Assembly (NCBI GenBank): GCA_019636175.1
Contig: JAHBYC010000001.1
Span: 62,001 to 126,000 of the forward strand
Direction of reading: 5' to 3'
DNA length: 64,000 nucleotides
Source: Caulobacter sp.
Lineage (GTDB): Bacteria > Pseudomonadota > Alphaproteobacteria > Caulobacterales > Caulobacteraceae
A model generated the notes under the pieces. That model was not told the DNA's origin, ran no database searches, and was given only the letters and a program-made list of their open reading frames with translations. Of this stretch, positions 24,433-32,904 are shown piece after piece (the first letter of the stretch is position 1; the number at the start of each line of letters is the position of its first letter). Position numbers and translations under genes: made by a program.

Positions 24433-25556
24433 ATCAGCTGATCCATCCCAGCGGGGAACCGCGATTTCCGCCTACCCTTGGGCTGCCGGATGCTAAGCAC
24501 TTCACCCTGGAAACGATCCACGGCGCGAACGGCCTTCGCCCGGTTGTAGTACTTTTCCGATGTGGCGGGCCCAGAGTGCGCCAGCGCAGCGGAGAATGCT
24601 GTCGCGCCATCGGGGTCGTCATCCGCCATTGTTGTGGAGGCGGTGTGCCGAAACGCGTGGGTGTGGATAGGCCGACCGAACTCTTCAGTGGTCCTGATGC
24701 GGAAACGGTAGGCGATGGCGTCCTCTCCCATCGCGACACCGCCTTGCCCGACCCAGAGTTCGTGCACCGCCCGACGCGTCCGTGCTCCGCCCTTCATCAG
24801 CAACGGGCGGTAGTGGTCAAGATATCGACGAAGCGGGGCCTCGAGGGTTTCGGGCCAAGAGCAGGCGAAGGCTAGCTTCGCCTTCATCTCGTCGGGGCTG
24901 AACTCGAGGCGCCAATGCGTATCGCGTTCGACCAAATGCCTGCCGAGCCGAATTTCGCCGAGATTCTTGAGACGAAGGGCCCGAAGCACTTGCAAGCCAA
25001 TCATCAGCCCATCGCGATAAAGGGCGGCCCGCTCTACCGGCAGACGGAAGCGGCCATTGTCCGCCTCGGTCATGAGATCGTCCGCGAGTTGAAGAACGAC
25101 CTCAGGGGGCTGCATGCACTCATCAACATTTCGCCGCGGCTGTGCCTCGCTGTGGAGGCGGGCGGCGGCACGGGCGATCCACTGCCAATCGGCCAGGGGA
25201 TCCAAGGCCTTCAGGGCATTCCCAAGGCGTTGCAGCCTGCCGCTGACGGAATAGTCGCTGAGGCCGGCGCCTTGCATCGCGTCGAGGTACCCTCTGATGC
25301 TGTCCTTCGTCACTCTGGAGGCCGGGTTTGACGACGGCTCCAAGTCCCTCTGATTGCGCAGCCAGCCAAGCCAACGACCGTAGTCCTCGGCTATGCGCTG
25401 GATCGTGATCGGTCGCCACCGGCCGGCATACCCGATGGTGGGTTCGAGAGGGTGTGGGGGCTGTAACGCGCGTGCCCATGCTTGCTGGTCCGCAGCTGGC
25501 CATTGCGAGACTTTGAGGCAGGGCCAAAGCGGGTGGGGCGGTTGTGTCCTGCTCAT
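24429..25556 (-). CDS. Tyrosine recombinase, smaller of an overlapping pair
   Basis: A 375-residue tyrosine-family site-specific recombinase. The catalytic domain shows the first Arg in a QVLRALRLKNLGEIRL context, the H-x-x-R motif HAFRHTAST, the later His in ALAHSGPATSEKYYNRAK and the nucleophile Tyr in KYY. The N-terminal half (about residues 35-140) fits a SAM-like core-binding domain. Its ATG overlaps the end of the larger recombinase gene by four bases, and its stop overlaps the stop of the opposing GHKL ATPase gene. The enzyme should cut and join DNA at specific sites, probably together with the larger partner. Confidence 0.88.
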   Translation of the reverse strand: MSRTQPPHPLWPCLKVSQWPAADQQAWARALQPPHPLEPTIGYAGRWRPITIQRIAEDYGRWLGWLRNQRDLEPSSNPASRVTKDSIRGYLDAMQGAGLSDYSVSGRLQRLGNALKALDPLADWQWIARAAARLHSEAQPRRNVDECMQPPEVVLQLADDLMTEADNGRFRLPVERAALYRDGLMIGLQVLRALRLKNLGEIRLGRHLVERDTHWRLEFSPDEMKAKLAFACSWPETLEAPLRRYLDHYRPLLMKGGARTRRAVHELWVGQGGVAMGEDAIAYRFRIRTTEEFGRPIHTHAFRHTASTTMADDDPDGATAFSAALAHSGPATSEKYYNRAKAVRAVDRFQGEVLSIRQPKGRRKSRFPAGMDQLI

Positions 25557-27391
25557 TTTGCGCCCTTTTGCGAGCTGCTGCTGAGGAAGGCTTTGCGCCT
25601 GTCCGACACGACAGCCTCATAGGCGCGCACGGCGAACTCGGCCTCGATTTCCACATAAGACCGAGCCGCAGTTCTCGTGGTGGTGTGGCCCAGAAGCTGG
25701 CGCACATCTTCCAGGCGATCCGGGTGCTTGCGAAGGTAGATCAAGGCGGCGAGGTGCCTGAACAGGTGGGCGTTCATGACGAGGCCGGTCTCGCGGAGCA
25801 GGAAGCCGCTGACCGATCTGGACATGGATTCCACCGACCGCCTACCCCCGTGCCGGCCTGGGAAAAGGTAGGGGCTTTCGCCTTGCACGAGCCTGGGCCG
25901 ATAGGTCTTCAGATAAAGTTCGAGCAGGTCGTTGGTGTCCGAGTGGATAGGCGCCTGAAACGCCCGGCTGGTTTTGGTCTCCTTCGCCGTCAACACCAGA
26001 TGCCGCATACGACGACGCCCACGCAGCGTCTCCGGCAGATGCCGATCCGCCTGCATCGCGGCATAGTTCCCCAGCCGTAACGGGACCATGAGCAGCATCT
26101 CCAGCAGGACAGCCATCATCATTCGCTGCGCCGCCTCCCGCCCTCCATCGTCCGAGCGTACGATTTCGTCCCTCAACTGGGCAGGCAGGGTGAGAAGCAC
26201 TTTGAGGTTTTCTTCGAGATCGAACTGCCGGAGCCGCTGGCGGTTCTTGGGCGTCATTCCAGCGCGCTCCGGCTGAAGACTACTCGCGTAGCCCTGCAGC
26301 ACGTCAGCGTCGACTGGCGCCTTAACCCAGTAGCGGGCGATGGTGCAGAGGAGTTGGGCTTGAGCGGCGATGTAGACGCCAATTTCACCATCGCGCCTGT
26401 CTAGGAGATGCTGAAGGGCGGCCTTGGCATTCGTGGTAGACACCAAGACACGCAAATCGGTCAGCTGTTCGATCGGGAAGCCGCTGGCCACGAGCGCGGA
26501 CGCCGCTTGCCGCAAGCTTCGGCGCCGCACCTCAATTGTGCTCGGCTTGACCCGCTTGATGTATTCGTCCGCGAGCACGTCCGTTGTGCCGCTCCGGTGG
26601 AGGAAGGCCTCGACGTCCGCCGGGAAGGTCTGGGGGAATTCGCTCCAGGGCAGGGAATACCGACGGGGATCCGGCGACCGTTCAAAGACTACCGCCCGAA
26701 GATTGCCATGCGTCGTCGCAACCTCGTTCCACAGCCGCACAGCCTGATCGAAAGATGTGGTCGGATTCGTCAGAATGGCGCCGTTGAGCGCCTCCCGGTA
26801 CAGTTCGAAATCCTGTTCCGTCACGTCGGCCGGCTCAGCACCGCGGGCCGAAAGGAAGTGCATCAGGCGAGATAGGCCGACGCGCTGGCGCTGAGACCCA
26901 AGGTTGGCTTCGAGGGCCTTCCAATTGGCTGTCAGCGGCTGCGTGGCGCGACCCATGGTCACTTTCACGCCTGCCTCTTGAAGGGCGATGCGCACCAGCC
27001 CCCGAACACGGGACCAACGCTTCGGCGTCATCCGCTGAAGGGCCGGCAGCGCGTTGGCGAAGAGCTTGGCCAACGTCCGTGGCTCGGTGGCGATCTGGTC
27101 CAAGGGGAGGTTGAGCACCTTGGACACCCCATTCAGCGCCGACCGCATGTCCCGATTGCGGGGAACGTCCGGGTCGAGGGCGTTCAGCCAGCGCATGACC
27201 TCGGCCAGCGTGGCCGGCGGAGTGGCGGCGGCAGGGAAGTGGACCGACCGGGAGCCGGGTACGTGCCTGCGGCGGGGATGGGGCGCTTCATGCGCGGTCC
27301 GCGAAGGGCGAGCCGCTGCTGCCTCTTTCTGCCGCGGCGCACACACCGGACTGGCGGAGGGGGGATCGAAGAGATTAAGCTGAATAGACAT
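25553..27391 (-). CDS. Large tyrosine recombinase, first of the pair
   Basis: A 612-residue tyrosine recombinase, much longer than XerC/D (about 300). The catalytic part is C-terminal, with Arg in LLMVPLRLGNYAAMQ, Lys in KETKTSRAF, H-x-x-R in HLFRHLAALIYLRKH, the second His in QLLGHTTTRTAARSY and nucleophile Tyr in SYVEIE. The N-terminal 300 residues include a helical, Arg-rich region and carry no recognised domain. The start at 27391 is selected for the GAGG ribosome site 6 bases before the ATG; two upstream ATGs (27448, 27421) lack one. It overlaps the smaller recombinase gene, and the pair is preceded by an HTH gene on the same strand. Confidence 0.87.
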   Translation of the reverse strand: MSIQLNLFDPPSASPVCAPRQKEAAAARPSRTAHEAPHPRRRHVPGSRSVHFPAAATPPATLAEVMRWLNALDPDVPRNRDMRSALNGVSKVLNLPLDQIATEPRTLAKLFANALPALQRMTPKRWSRVRGLVRIALQEAGVKVTMGRATQPLTANWKALEANLGSQRQRVGLSRLMHFLSARGAEPADVTEQDFELYREALNGAILTNPTTSFDQAVRLWNEVATTHGNLRAVVFERSPDPRRYSLPWSEFPQTFPADVEAFLHRSGTTDVLADEYIKRVKPSTIEVRRRSLRQAASALVASGFPIEQLTDLRVLVSTTNAKAALQHLLDRRDGEIGVYIAAQAQLLCTIARYWVKAPVDADVLQGYASSLQPERAGMTPKNRQRLRQFDLEENLKVLLTLPAQLRDEIVRSDDGGREAAQRMMMAVLLEMLLMVPLRLGNYAAMQADRHLPETLRGRRRMRHLVLTAKETKTSRAFQAPIHSDTNDLLELYLKTYRPRLVQGESPYLFPGRHGGRRSVESMSRSVSGFLLRETGLVMNAHLFRHLAALIYLRKHPDRLEDVRQLLGHTTTRTAARSYVEIEAEFAVRAYEAVVSDRRKAFLSSSSQKGAK

Positions 27392-27415
27392 TGCGTACCT
27401 CGGGGTGACAGTCGT

Positions 27416-27534
27416 GGACATAGCAAGACATTCGCGCAAACACCACATCGAAAAAGGTTGAGTTTTCTATCCATGTGTTTGAACTATCGTCTAGTTTGCT
27501 ATGTGTTTGCATGGACATCGATAGACAATCGCGG
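27416..27534. repeat. Imperfect 22-bp direct repeats between HTH and recombinase genes
   Basis: GGACATAGCAAGACATTCGC (from 27416) and GGACATCGATAGACAATCGC (from 27513) are direct repeats 97 bases apart, matching at about 17 of 22 positions. The DNA between them is AT-rich for this window and has repeated GTGTTTG and TATCG/CGATAG words. The placement, between the excisionase-like gene and its recombinases, suggests binding sites for either protein. Confidence 0.5.
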
Positions 27535-27720
27535 TCATCTGCGGCGTTGGATCAGGAACGTTGCAAGGTCGGACTCGGAGATGCGCCATTGGGCGCCCAG
27601 TTTGTGGGCGCGCAGTTCGCCAGACTCGACCCAACGGCTGACGGTCTTCTTGGAGACGCTCAGCCGTTCAGCAACGTCGGCAAGGGGGAAGAGGGCGGGG
27701 GTGGGGGTGTTCAAGCTCAT
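27535..27720 (-). CDS. Excisionase-like helix-turn-helix protein
   Basis: A 61-residue protein consisting almost wholly of a winged-helix domain of the MerR/excisionase (AlpA-like) type: LADVAERLSVSKKTVSRWVESGELRAHKLG...WRISESDLATFL. These proteins bind DNA next to att sites to steer recombination toward excision, or act as small repressors. An ideal AGGAG lies 7 bases before the ATG. It is the first gene of a minus-strand set with the two recombinases, separated by about 140 bases that contain direct repeats. Confidence 0.83.
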   Translation of the reverse strand: MSLNTPTPALFPLADVAERLSVSKKTVSRWVESGELRAHKLGAQWRISESDLATFLIQRRR

Positions 27721-27922
27721 CGGGGACTCCTGTGATTGGGGTCCCCGAACACTCCGCGCACGACCTCCGCGGCCGCCTATAGAAAAATCATCGGTCTGAG
27801 GTCGGGGGCCGGCGCAGTGACACTTGGGCCGGGCGAGCTCGTTCGAGATACCCTTTTAAAACAAGGAACTAGCGTCACCGGGTCCCGAAGTGGTCGCATC
27901 CTGTGCGGCAACTTGGCGCAAC

Positions 27923-29149
27923 TCACGCCGCAAAAGCGGCGACCGTATTGTTCGCAGGAGGTTCGACGTAATCACACCAGGCCTGCATCATCACCCGCCG
28001 ACGTTCGAGCGCGTCGCCCCGACGATAGGCTCGTTCAACGGCGTTACCCACGAGGTGCGACAGTGCCTCCTCCGCGAGTTCTCGAGGAAACTCGGTCTCC
28101 GTTCCGGCCCAATCACGGAAGGCCGATCTGAAGCCATGGACGGTCGCTGGCCGCGGACCGGAGGGCCCCTTCATAAAGTGGGCGGTCATGCCTCTGACGA
28201 GCATGGTCATTGCCATGTTGGACATTGCCTTGCCGCGAGCGCCGAATGAAAAGATGTAGCCAGCAGACGAGTACGGCCTGATCTGCTCAAGCAACTCTAT
28301 CGCCCGTCCGGGCAACGGCACCCTATGCGGCCTCCGCTGCTTCATATGATCGGCCGGAACCTCCCACAGCTGCGCATCGAGATCGATTTCGTCCCAGGTC
28401 GCCTGCAGCACCTCGCTGGTTCGGGCGGCGGTCAGGATCGAAAACTCGAGCGCCCAAGCCGACATGCCTTCCCTCTGGCGGAGCTCCACCATGAAGGCGG
28501 GGATTGCCGCGTATGGCATTGCGGCATGGTGCCCGCGGCTCAATTTCCTGCGGGCAGGTAGAAGGTGCTTGAGATTGCCCTTCCAGCTCGCCGGATTGCG
28601 AAGGCCCCCAGGGCGATGACCACTTGCTTCAGCCGCATCAAGAATTCGCTCAATGCGTTGCCGTGTCCGATCTGCTGTTTCAGGGACTGTCGTCCAGATA
28701 GGCCTAAGCGCATCCACGACATCCTGGGTGACGATCGTGTCTACCGGCTTGGCCCGCAGGGGCGCGGCGTAGGTGCGCAGGGTCATCGCCCATTGTTGCC
28801 GATGCTTGGCGTTCGAAAAGCCGGGCAGCAGCGAGGCCAATATCTCGTCAGAGAATTCGCCGAAAGTGGGAACCAGACTCTTTGCCGCCTTGGCCGCGAG
28901 GGGGTCGATGTTGTCGGCGAGCAATGCCCGGGCAGCCACCGCCTTCTCACGGGCTTTCGCCAAGGTCACGTCGGACGCGGAGCCCAGCCCCATCTCCCGT
29001 TGTCGTCCTTCCCACCGGTAGATGAAAAGCCAGCGCCGGGCGCCGGCCTTCTCGACCAGGAGGTAGAGGTTGCCGCCGTCGCCGTGACGGCCAGCCTTGA
29101 GCGCGCCGCCCACGGTTTTGGGATTCAGTTTTCCGGTCGTTCTCGGCAT
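27923..29149 (-). CDS. P4-type tyrosine integrase of the genomic island
   Basis: A 408-residue integrase. The N-terminal Arm-binding domain (DUF4102 type) is visible as KLNPKTVGGALKAGRHGDGGNLYLLV and WLFIYRWEGRQREMGLGS...LAKAREKA. The core follows from about residue 95 and the catalytic domain from about 200, with Arg in LTAARTSEVLQATWDEID, H-x-x-R in HGFRSAFRDWAG, the later His in ALSHLVG and Tyr in AYRRGDALERR. P4-type integrases insert islands into the 3' ends of tRNA genes. A tRNA-Ser 3' fragment lies 168 bases upstream, so this is very likely the integrase for that site. The start at 29149 is placed at the conserved N-terminus; an ATG at 29176 is also possible. Confidence 0.9.
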   Translation of the reverse strand: MPRTTGKLNPKTVGGALKAGRHGDGGNLYLLVEKAGARRWLFIYRWEGRQREMGLGSASDVTLAKAREKAVAARALLADNIDPLAAKAAKSLVPTFGEFSDEILASLLPGFSNAKHRQQWAMTLRTYAAPLRAKPVDTIVTQDVVDALRPIWTTVPETADRTRQRIERILDAAEASGHRPGGLRNPASWKGNLKHLLPARRKLSRGHHAAMPYAAIPAFMVELRQREGMSAWALEFSILTAARTSEVLQATWDEIDLDAQLWEVPADHMKQRRPHRVPLPGRAIELLEQIRPYSSAGYIFSFGARGKAMSNMAMTMLVRGMTAHFMKGPSGPRPATVHGFRSAFRDWAGTETEFPRELAEEALSHLVGNAVERAYRRGDALERRRVMMQAWCDYVEPPANNTVAAFAA

Positions 29150-29316
29150 CTCAACCCCAGCATATGCAGCATACACCCCAGCGGCTGCATCTGCGTGAAG
29201 ACGCCGACGCCGTCTGAGGCGCCATTAGATGATCCCAAATCCGCGCCAAAAACAATAGCAAAATCAGGGGTTTTCCGGGAACAACCGGGGTCTATTGGGA
29301 AGAGCCGGGAACTCAC

Positions 29317-29339
29317 TTCGAATCCCTCCGTCACCGCCA
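29317..29339 (+). other. Attachment site: 3' end of a tRNA-Ser(GCU) gene
   Basis: These 23 bases begin TTCGAATCCCTCCGTCACC and end with GCCA. They match the T loop, 3' T stem, 3' acceptor strand, discriminator G and CCA of alphaproteobacterial tRNA-Ser(GCU). The 5' T stem that should precede it (GAGGG) is missing, so this is not a whole tRNA. It is the direct-repeat copy left at the right end of an island inserted in the tRNA gene, and the element lies on its left. Confidence 0.82.
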
Positions 29340-29401
29340 GGCGATTTTCCCGTCGATAAACCTCGACGTGTCTTCCCCTTCAGGTTGATCTCTACCGCTA
29401 A

Positions 29402-29422
29402 CTGAACGATGGTTTTGTTCAG
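29402..29422 (+). promoter_or_regulatory. Inverted repeat near the start of the hydrolase gene
   Basis: CTGAAC and GTTCAG face each other across 9 bases, just upstream of the GGAGGG ribosome site of the hydrolase gene at 29435. The arm may act as an operator or as a small hairpin that affects ribosome access. The evidence is only the symmetry and position. Confidence 0.4.
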
Positions 29423-29434
29423 GAGGGTTCCGGA

Positions 29435-30664
29435 ATGAGCATCATCTACGTTCACGGGGTCAAGGTTCGCTCTCCGGAGCACGGACTGCAGCTCAAGAAG
29501 CCGTTCCTGCGCTGGCTGGGGCCAAGGATCGCGGTCGGCGCCGAGGCCGCGGAATACATCCCTGTCTTCTGGGGCGATGCGGCGGCCAGTTTCCGGTGGG
29601 ACCTCAAGTCTCGCCCGCGGACGCCGTTTCTCCGCGGCGGGGTTGGCGGCTTCCCCAATGTTGGCGAGCTTCGCAGCCTGAACCTAGACGCCTTGCCCCA
29701 GCCCCAGCCGGCGGTCGGCAATGGGCCGGTTCTTGGGGCGGGGCCGGTCGCCGGACCAGTCGCCGGACCCGGACTTGAGACCCTTGAACCCGAGCGGCGC
29801 GCCGATTTCCTGGCTGACATGTATCTGGCGATGGCCCCCAGGGCGCGGGAGGCCGACCCGCTGGTCGATGCGCCTGAGCTGGCCGGCATCGCCGACGCCG
29901 CCTCGGCGGTGGCCGCCGAATGGGACGCCATCGTCGCCGGCGCCGCTGACGACGACGAGCGCATCGCCCGGCTCCTGCACGCGATCAGCAATCGCCTGGC
30001 GGGCCAGCTGCTGGCGCAGGGCGGGTTCGAGGACTGGATGGAAAAGGCCGGCGAGAAGTTCAAACGCGCCGTGAATGCGCCCTTCGATGTCTTCAGCACC
30101 GTCGCCGGCGAGCTGCGGCCGGTCGCCCATGAGTTCGTCGCCAATTTTCTGGGCGATGTCCTCATCTATCAGAACGAGCGGATCGGCGCCGACGGCGGGC
30201 CAGGGGAAATCCCGCGGCGCGTTCTGGACGCCCTGGCGCGGGCTCAGGCCCGCAAGGATCAGACGGGCGAGCCGATCATTGTCGTCACCCATTCGATGGG
30301 CGGCCAGCTCCTCTATGACGCCCTGACCTATTTCGCCGCCCGGGACGCCCGGCTGGCGAGCCTGAAGATCGACCACTGGATCAGCTGCGGCGCCCAGGTG
30401 GCCTTCTTCGCCGAGCTTGGGCTGTTCCTCGACCAGCCCGCCACCCGGTCGCCACAGAAGCTCCCGGTTCCGCCTTCCGTGTCTCGCTGGACCAACTACT
30501 ACGACATCAATGACCTGGTCGGCTTTATCATGGCGCCGGTGTTCGACGGGGTCACGGACCTGTCCTACGACACCGGCTACGGCCTGGCCCTGGCCCACAC
30601 CGGCTTCCTTGCGCGACCCAGTTTCTTCGAGGCCATGGCCAAGGCGGTCGGGAAGGCGCCATGA
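29435..30664 (+). CDS. Serine alpha/beta-hydrolase paired with a caspase-like peptidase
   Basis: A 409-residue protein with features of an alpha/beta-hydrolase: an oxyanion-type YVHGV at residues 5-9, a nucleophile elbow THSMGG (Ser about 287), Asp residues in DINDLVGF (about 357-360) and a possible catalytic His in LALAHTGF (about 388). Between residues 90 and 260 is an Ala-rich lid or linker with a short GPVAG repeat. There is no signal peptide, so it probably acts in the cytoplasm. A GGAGGG ribosome site precedes the ATG. It overlaps the following caspase-like gene by four bases, so the two proteins are likely made in fixed ratio and act together. Esterase, lipase or protein-processing roles are all possible. 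Confidence 0.72.
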   Translation: MSIIYVHGVKVRSPEHGLQLKKPFLRWLGPRIAVGAEAAEYIPVFWGDAAASFRWDLKSRPRTPFLRGGVGGFPNVGELRSLNLDALPQPQPAVGNGPVLGAGPVAGPVAGPGLETLEPERRADFLADMYLAMAPRAREADPLVDAPELAGIADAASAVAAEWDAIVAGAADDDERIARLLHAISNRLAGQLLAQGGFEDWMEKAGEKFKRAVNAPFDVFSTVAGELRPVAHEFVANFLGDVLIYQNERIGADGGPGEIPRRVLDALARAQARKDQTGEPIIVVTHSMGGQLLYDALTYFAARDARLASLKIDHWISCGAQVAFFAELGLFLDQPATRSPQKLPVPPSVSRWTNYYDINDLVGFIMAPVFDGVTDLSYDTGYGLALAHTGFLARPSFFEAMAKAVGKAP

Positions 30665-32883
30665 CCCTGCAGCCGACCGCCGAGCTCGGCGTCTGGCGGG
30701 ACGACGCCATGGACCCAACCGCCCGGGGCGCGCATCTGCTGATCGCCGGCATCAGTCATTATCCGCACCTGGACGGCGGCGGCCCCCGCATCGGCAATCA
30801 CGCCGGCATGGGTCAACTGGCGGTTTCGGCGCGGACCGCCCTGCGACTGTTTGACTGGCTGCGAGGGCAGGGCCAGTTCAGCGGCGCGCCGATCGCCTCC
30901 TGTCGATTGCTGATTTCTCCGTCGCCGGACGAGGCCGCCGAGGCCGCCGCTCTGGCGCAGAACCACTTCCTGCCCGGCAGTTTCGATGATTTCGCCAACG
31001 CCTTGAAAGGATGGGGGAACTCGATTTTTCAGGCCACGGGCGCCGGCGAGAACACGGCGATGCTGTTCTTCTCGGGGCACGGCCTGGAAATGTTTGGCGA
31101 GCAGATCCTGCTGGCGCGGGACGCCATGGACCCGGACTCGCCCGATGGCCGCGCCAACGCCGTCGAGGTCGATCATCTGGTGCGGGCGCTGAGAGGCTTC
31201 GGGATCAGTCGGGGCTTCCTGTTCCTCGACGCCTGCCGCAACGATTCCAGCACCGTCCGGGCGCTGGGTATCGAGGGCCAGAAGGTGCTCAAGGCTCTGG
31301 CCGAGCCGCGCCCGCCGCCCACCGCCGTGCCCTGCCTCAAGGCGACAGGCAGTCGGCAGTTCGCCTATCAGGTGGCCGGCGATCCGGCGACCTTCTTCGG
31401 GCAAGGCCTGCTGGAGAGCCTGGAGGGCGCGCCGCCCAGCTATGCGCCCTACGATTGCTCGGGCGATCCCTGGCGCCTGCCGTTCGGGGCGCTGGAGAAC
31501 CGGGTGCAGACGCGGGTTCGGGAACTGATCGCGGCCCAGAACGCCAGCGTCACCCAGCCCGTCGATCCCTATGGCTTTCCCTACAGCGCCGATGTCGTCG
31601 TGGCCCTGCGGCCGCCTCCGCCCGCGCCAGCCCCGGCGCCGCCGCCCCTGGATGACGAGTTCGCAGACCTCAGCGACGACGATAAAGACGATATCGCCGA
31701 CATCAGCGACGACGCTGTCGTTTTCGGGCACAAGTCCACGAGGCCGGCGCCAGCGCGCAGTCGTTCAAAGCGCCCGTGGGGCGAAGGCATCCTCGCCGGC
31801 ATCAGCCCGAAACTCGGCTCGGGCGCGGAAAACTACGACCCCTTCGACCTCGGGGGCGCCGCCGTCGCGCTGGATATCGACCAGAAGGCCGTCGAGGTCT
31901 TCGGCGGATTTGTCCCCCAGATGGGCCTGCAACCCGACGGGTTGAAGGACTTTGGCTCGATGCACGCCGCATTCGGTCATGAGGGGGTCACCGATCCCTG
32001 GGTGCGTTCGTTGAGCCTGATTGATGTCAAAACCGGCGAGCGTCTGGACCCCGGTCTGCTGTTGCTGGAGGGCGCATCGCGGCAGGAAACAGGGATGTCG
32101 ATCACCTCCTGGATCGATGTGAGGGCGCCGCGAGGCGAGGGCGAGGCGCTCTGGCTGCAGGCCGGGGAGGGGGATGGCCGACGGGCGGTGGTGCTGACCC
32201 GAGATCCCATGGGCGACATTCCGGTGCGGCTTGAGGCGGTTCATGTCGCTGAAGCCGACGGCACGTGGACCCTTGATAGCCTGACGGCGCGGGTGGCCCA
32301 TCTCCCGGGCGTCGACCAGGCCTGGAACATCCTGTGGGAAGCCCAGAAGGCCGAGCAGGTCGGCAGTCTCGGCGCCGCGCATGAACGGGTCCTGGACGCC
32401 GCGATGATGGAGATGATCCTCTATCGCAAGATCGAGGCGCCGATGGCCGCGGCGATGGCGGCCGTCTATCTGCTGCGGTCCGGCGATCTTGCGTCCCTGC
32501 ATGACTGGCCGCGCAACATGGCCAACTGGTTCAGCTGGTTGCCGGACGGCGCCTATCTCTGGGTCGAGACCCTGAAGGCCAGGGCCGAGCAGGCCTCGGG
32601 CGATGAGCGGGCGGCGATGATCAAGGAAGCCAGGACCTATTTTGAAAAGGGCCTGGAACGCGGACCGCCGCGCCTGGCGCGCGTTCTGACGATGGCCCTG
32701 AGACAGGCGGCCTGGCTGGTGGAGGAGGCCGGTCCCGCGTCCACCGCCATGGCCGGCGGCATCGCGATGCTGCGGGAGGCCTCTCTGCACGCCGTCGCCA
32801 ACGGGGTCTATGTCGGCTTTGCCGGTGAGGGCATTTCCCCCGCCCTGGTCGGGGGGCCGAGGGAGATGCTCGCCGAGGTCTGA
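30661..32883 (+). CDS. Caspase-like (C14) cysteine peptidase with large C-terminal region
   Basis: A 740-residue protein. The N-terminal 280 residues have the caspase/metacaspase fold: HLLIAGISHYPHL as first strand, the catalytic His in MLFFSGHGLE (His about 140) and the catalytic Cys in GFLFLDACRND (Cys about 192). A Pro-rich acidic linker (about 318-350: PAPAPPPLDDE...DLSDDDKDDIAD) separates it from a beta-rich middle domain and a helical, TPR-like C-terminus (about 555-730). No signal peptide or membrane helix is seen. Bacterial caspase-like proteins often serve in programmed-death or anti-phage systems, activated by another component. The overlap with the hydrolase gene before it argues for a functional pair. 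A hairpin cluster follows the stop codon. Confidence 0.8.
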   Translation: MTLQPTAELGVWRDDAMDPTARGAHLLIAGISHYPHLDGGGPRIGNHAGMGQLAVSARTALRLFDWLRGQGQFSGAPIASCRLLISPSPDEAAEAAALAQNHFLPGSFDDFANALKGWGNSIFQATGAGENTAMLFFSGHGLEMFGEQILLARDAMDPDSPDGRANAVEVDHLVRALRGFGISRGFLFLDACRNDSSTVRALGIEGQKVLKALAEPRPPPTAVPCLKATGSRQFAYQVAGDPATFFGQGLLESLEGAPPSYAPYDCSGDPWRLPFGALENRVQTRVRELIAAQNASVTQPVDPYGFPYSADVVVALRPPPPAPAPAPPPLDDEFADLSDDDKDDIADISDDAVVFGHKSTRPAPARSRSKRPWGEGILAGISPKLGSGAENYDPFDLGGAAVALDIDQKAVEVFGGFVPQMGLQPDGLKDFGSMHAAFGHEGVTDPWVRSLSLIDVKTGERLDPGLLLLEGASRQETGMSITSWIDVRAPRGEGEALWLQAGEGDGRRAVVLTRDPMGDIPVRLEAVHVAEADGTWTLDSLTARVAHLPGVDQAWNILWEAQKAEQVGSLGAAHERVLDAAMMEMILYRKIEAPMAAAMAAVYLLRSGDLASLHDWPRNMANWFSWLPDGAYLWVETLKARAEQASGDERAAMIKEARTYFEKGLERGPPRLARVLTMALRQAAWLVEEAGPASTAMAGGIAMLREASLHAVANGVYVGFAGEGISPALVGGPREMLAEV

Positions 32884-32904
32884 TGGCCGGGGCGGAGGCC
32901 TAGG

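Noticed and set aside
27721-27922. CRISPR-like or further coding content in the gap between HTH and integrase genes
   Set aside because: No regular repeats and no credible short gene were visible.
29280-29340. Complete tRNA gene before the island junction
   Set aside because: Only the 3' part from the T loop is present; the 5' T stem, anticodon arm and acceptor 5' strand are missing.
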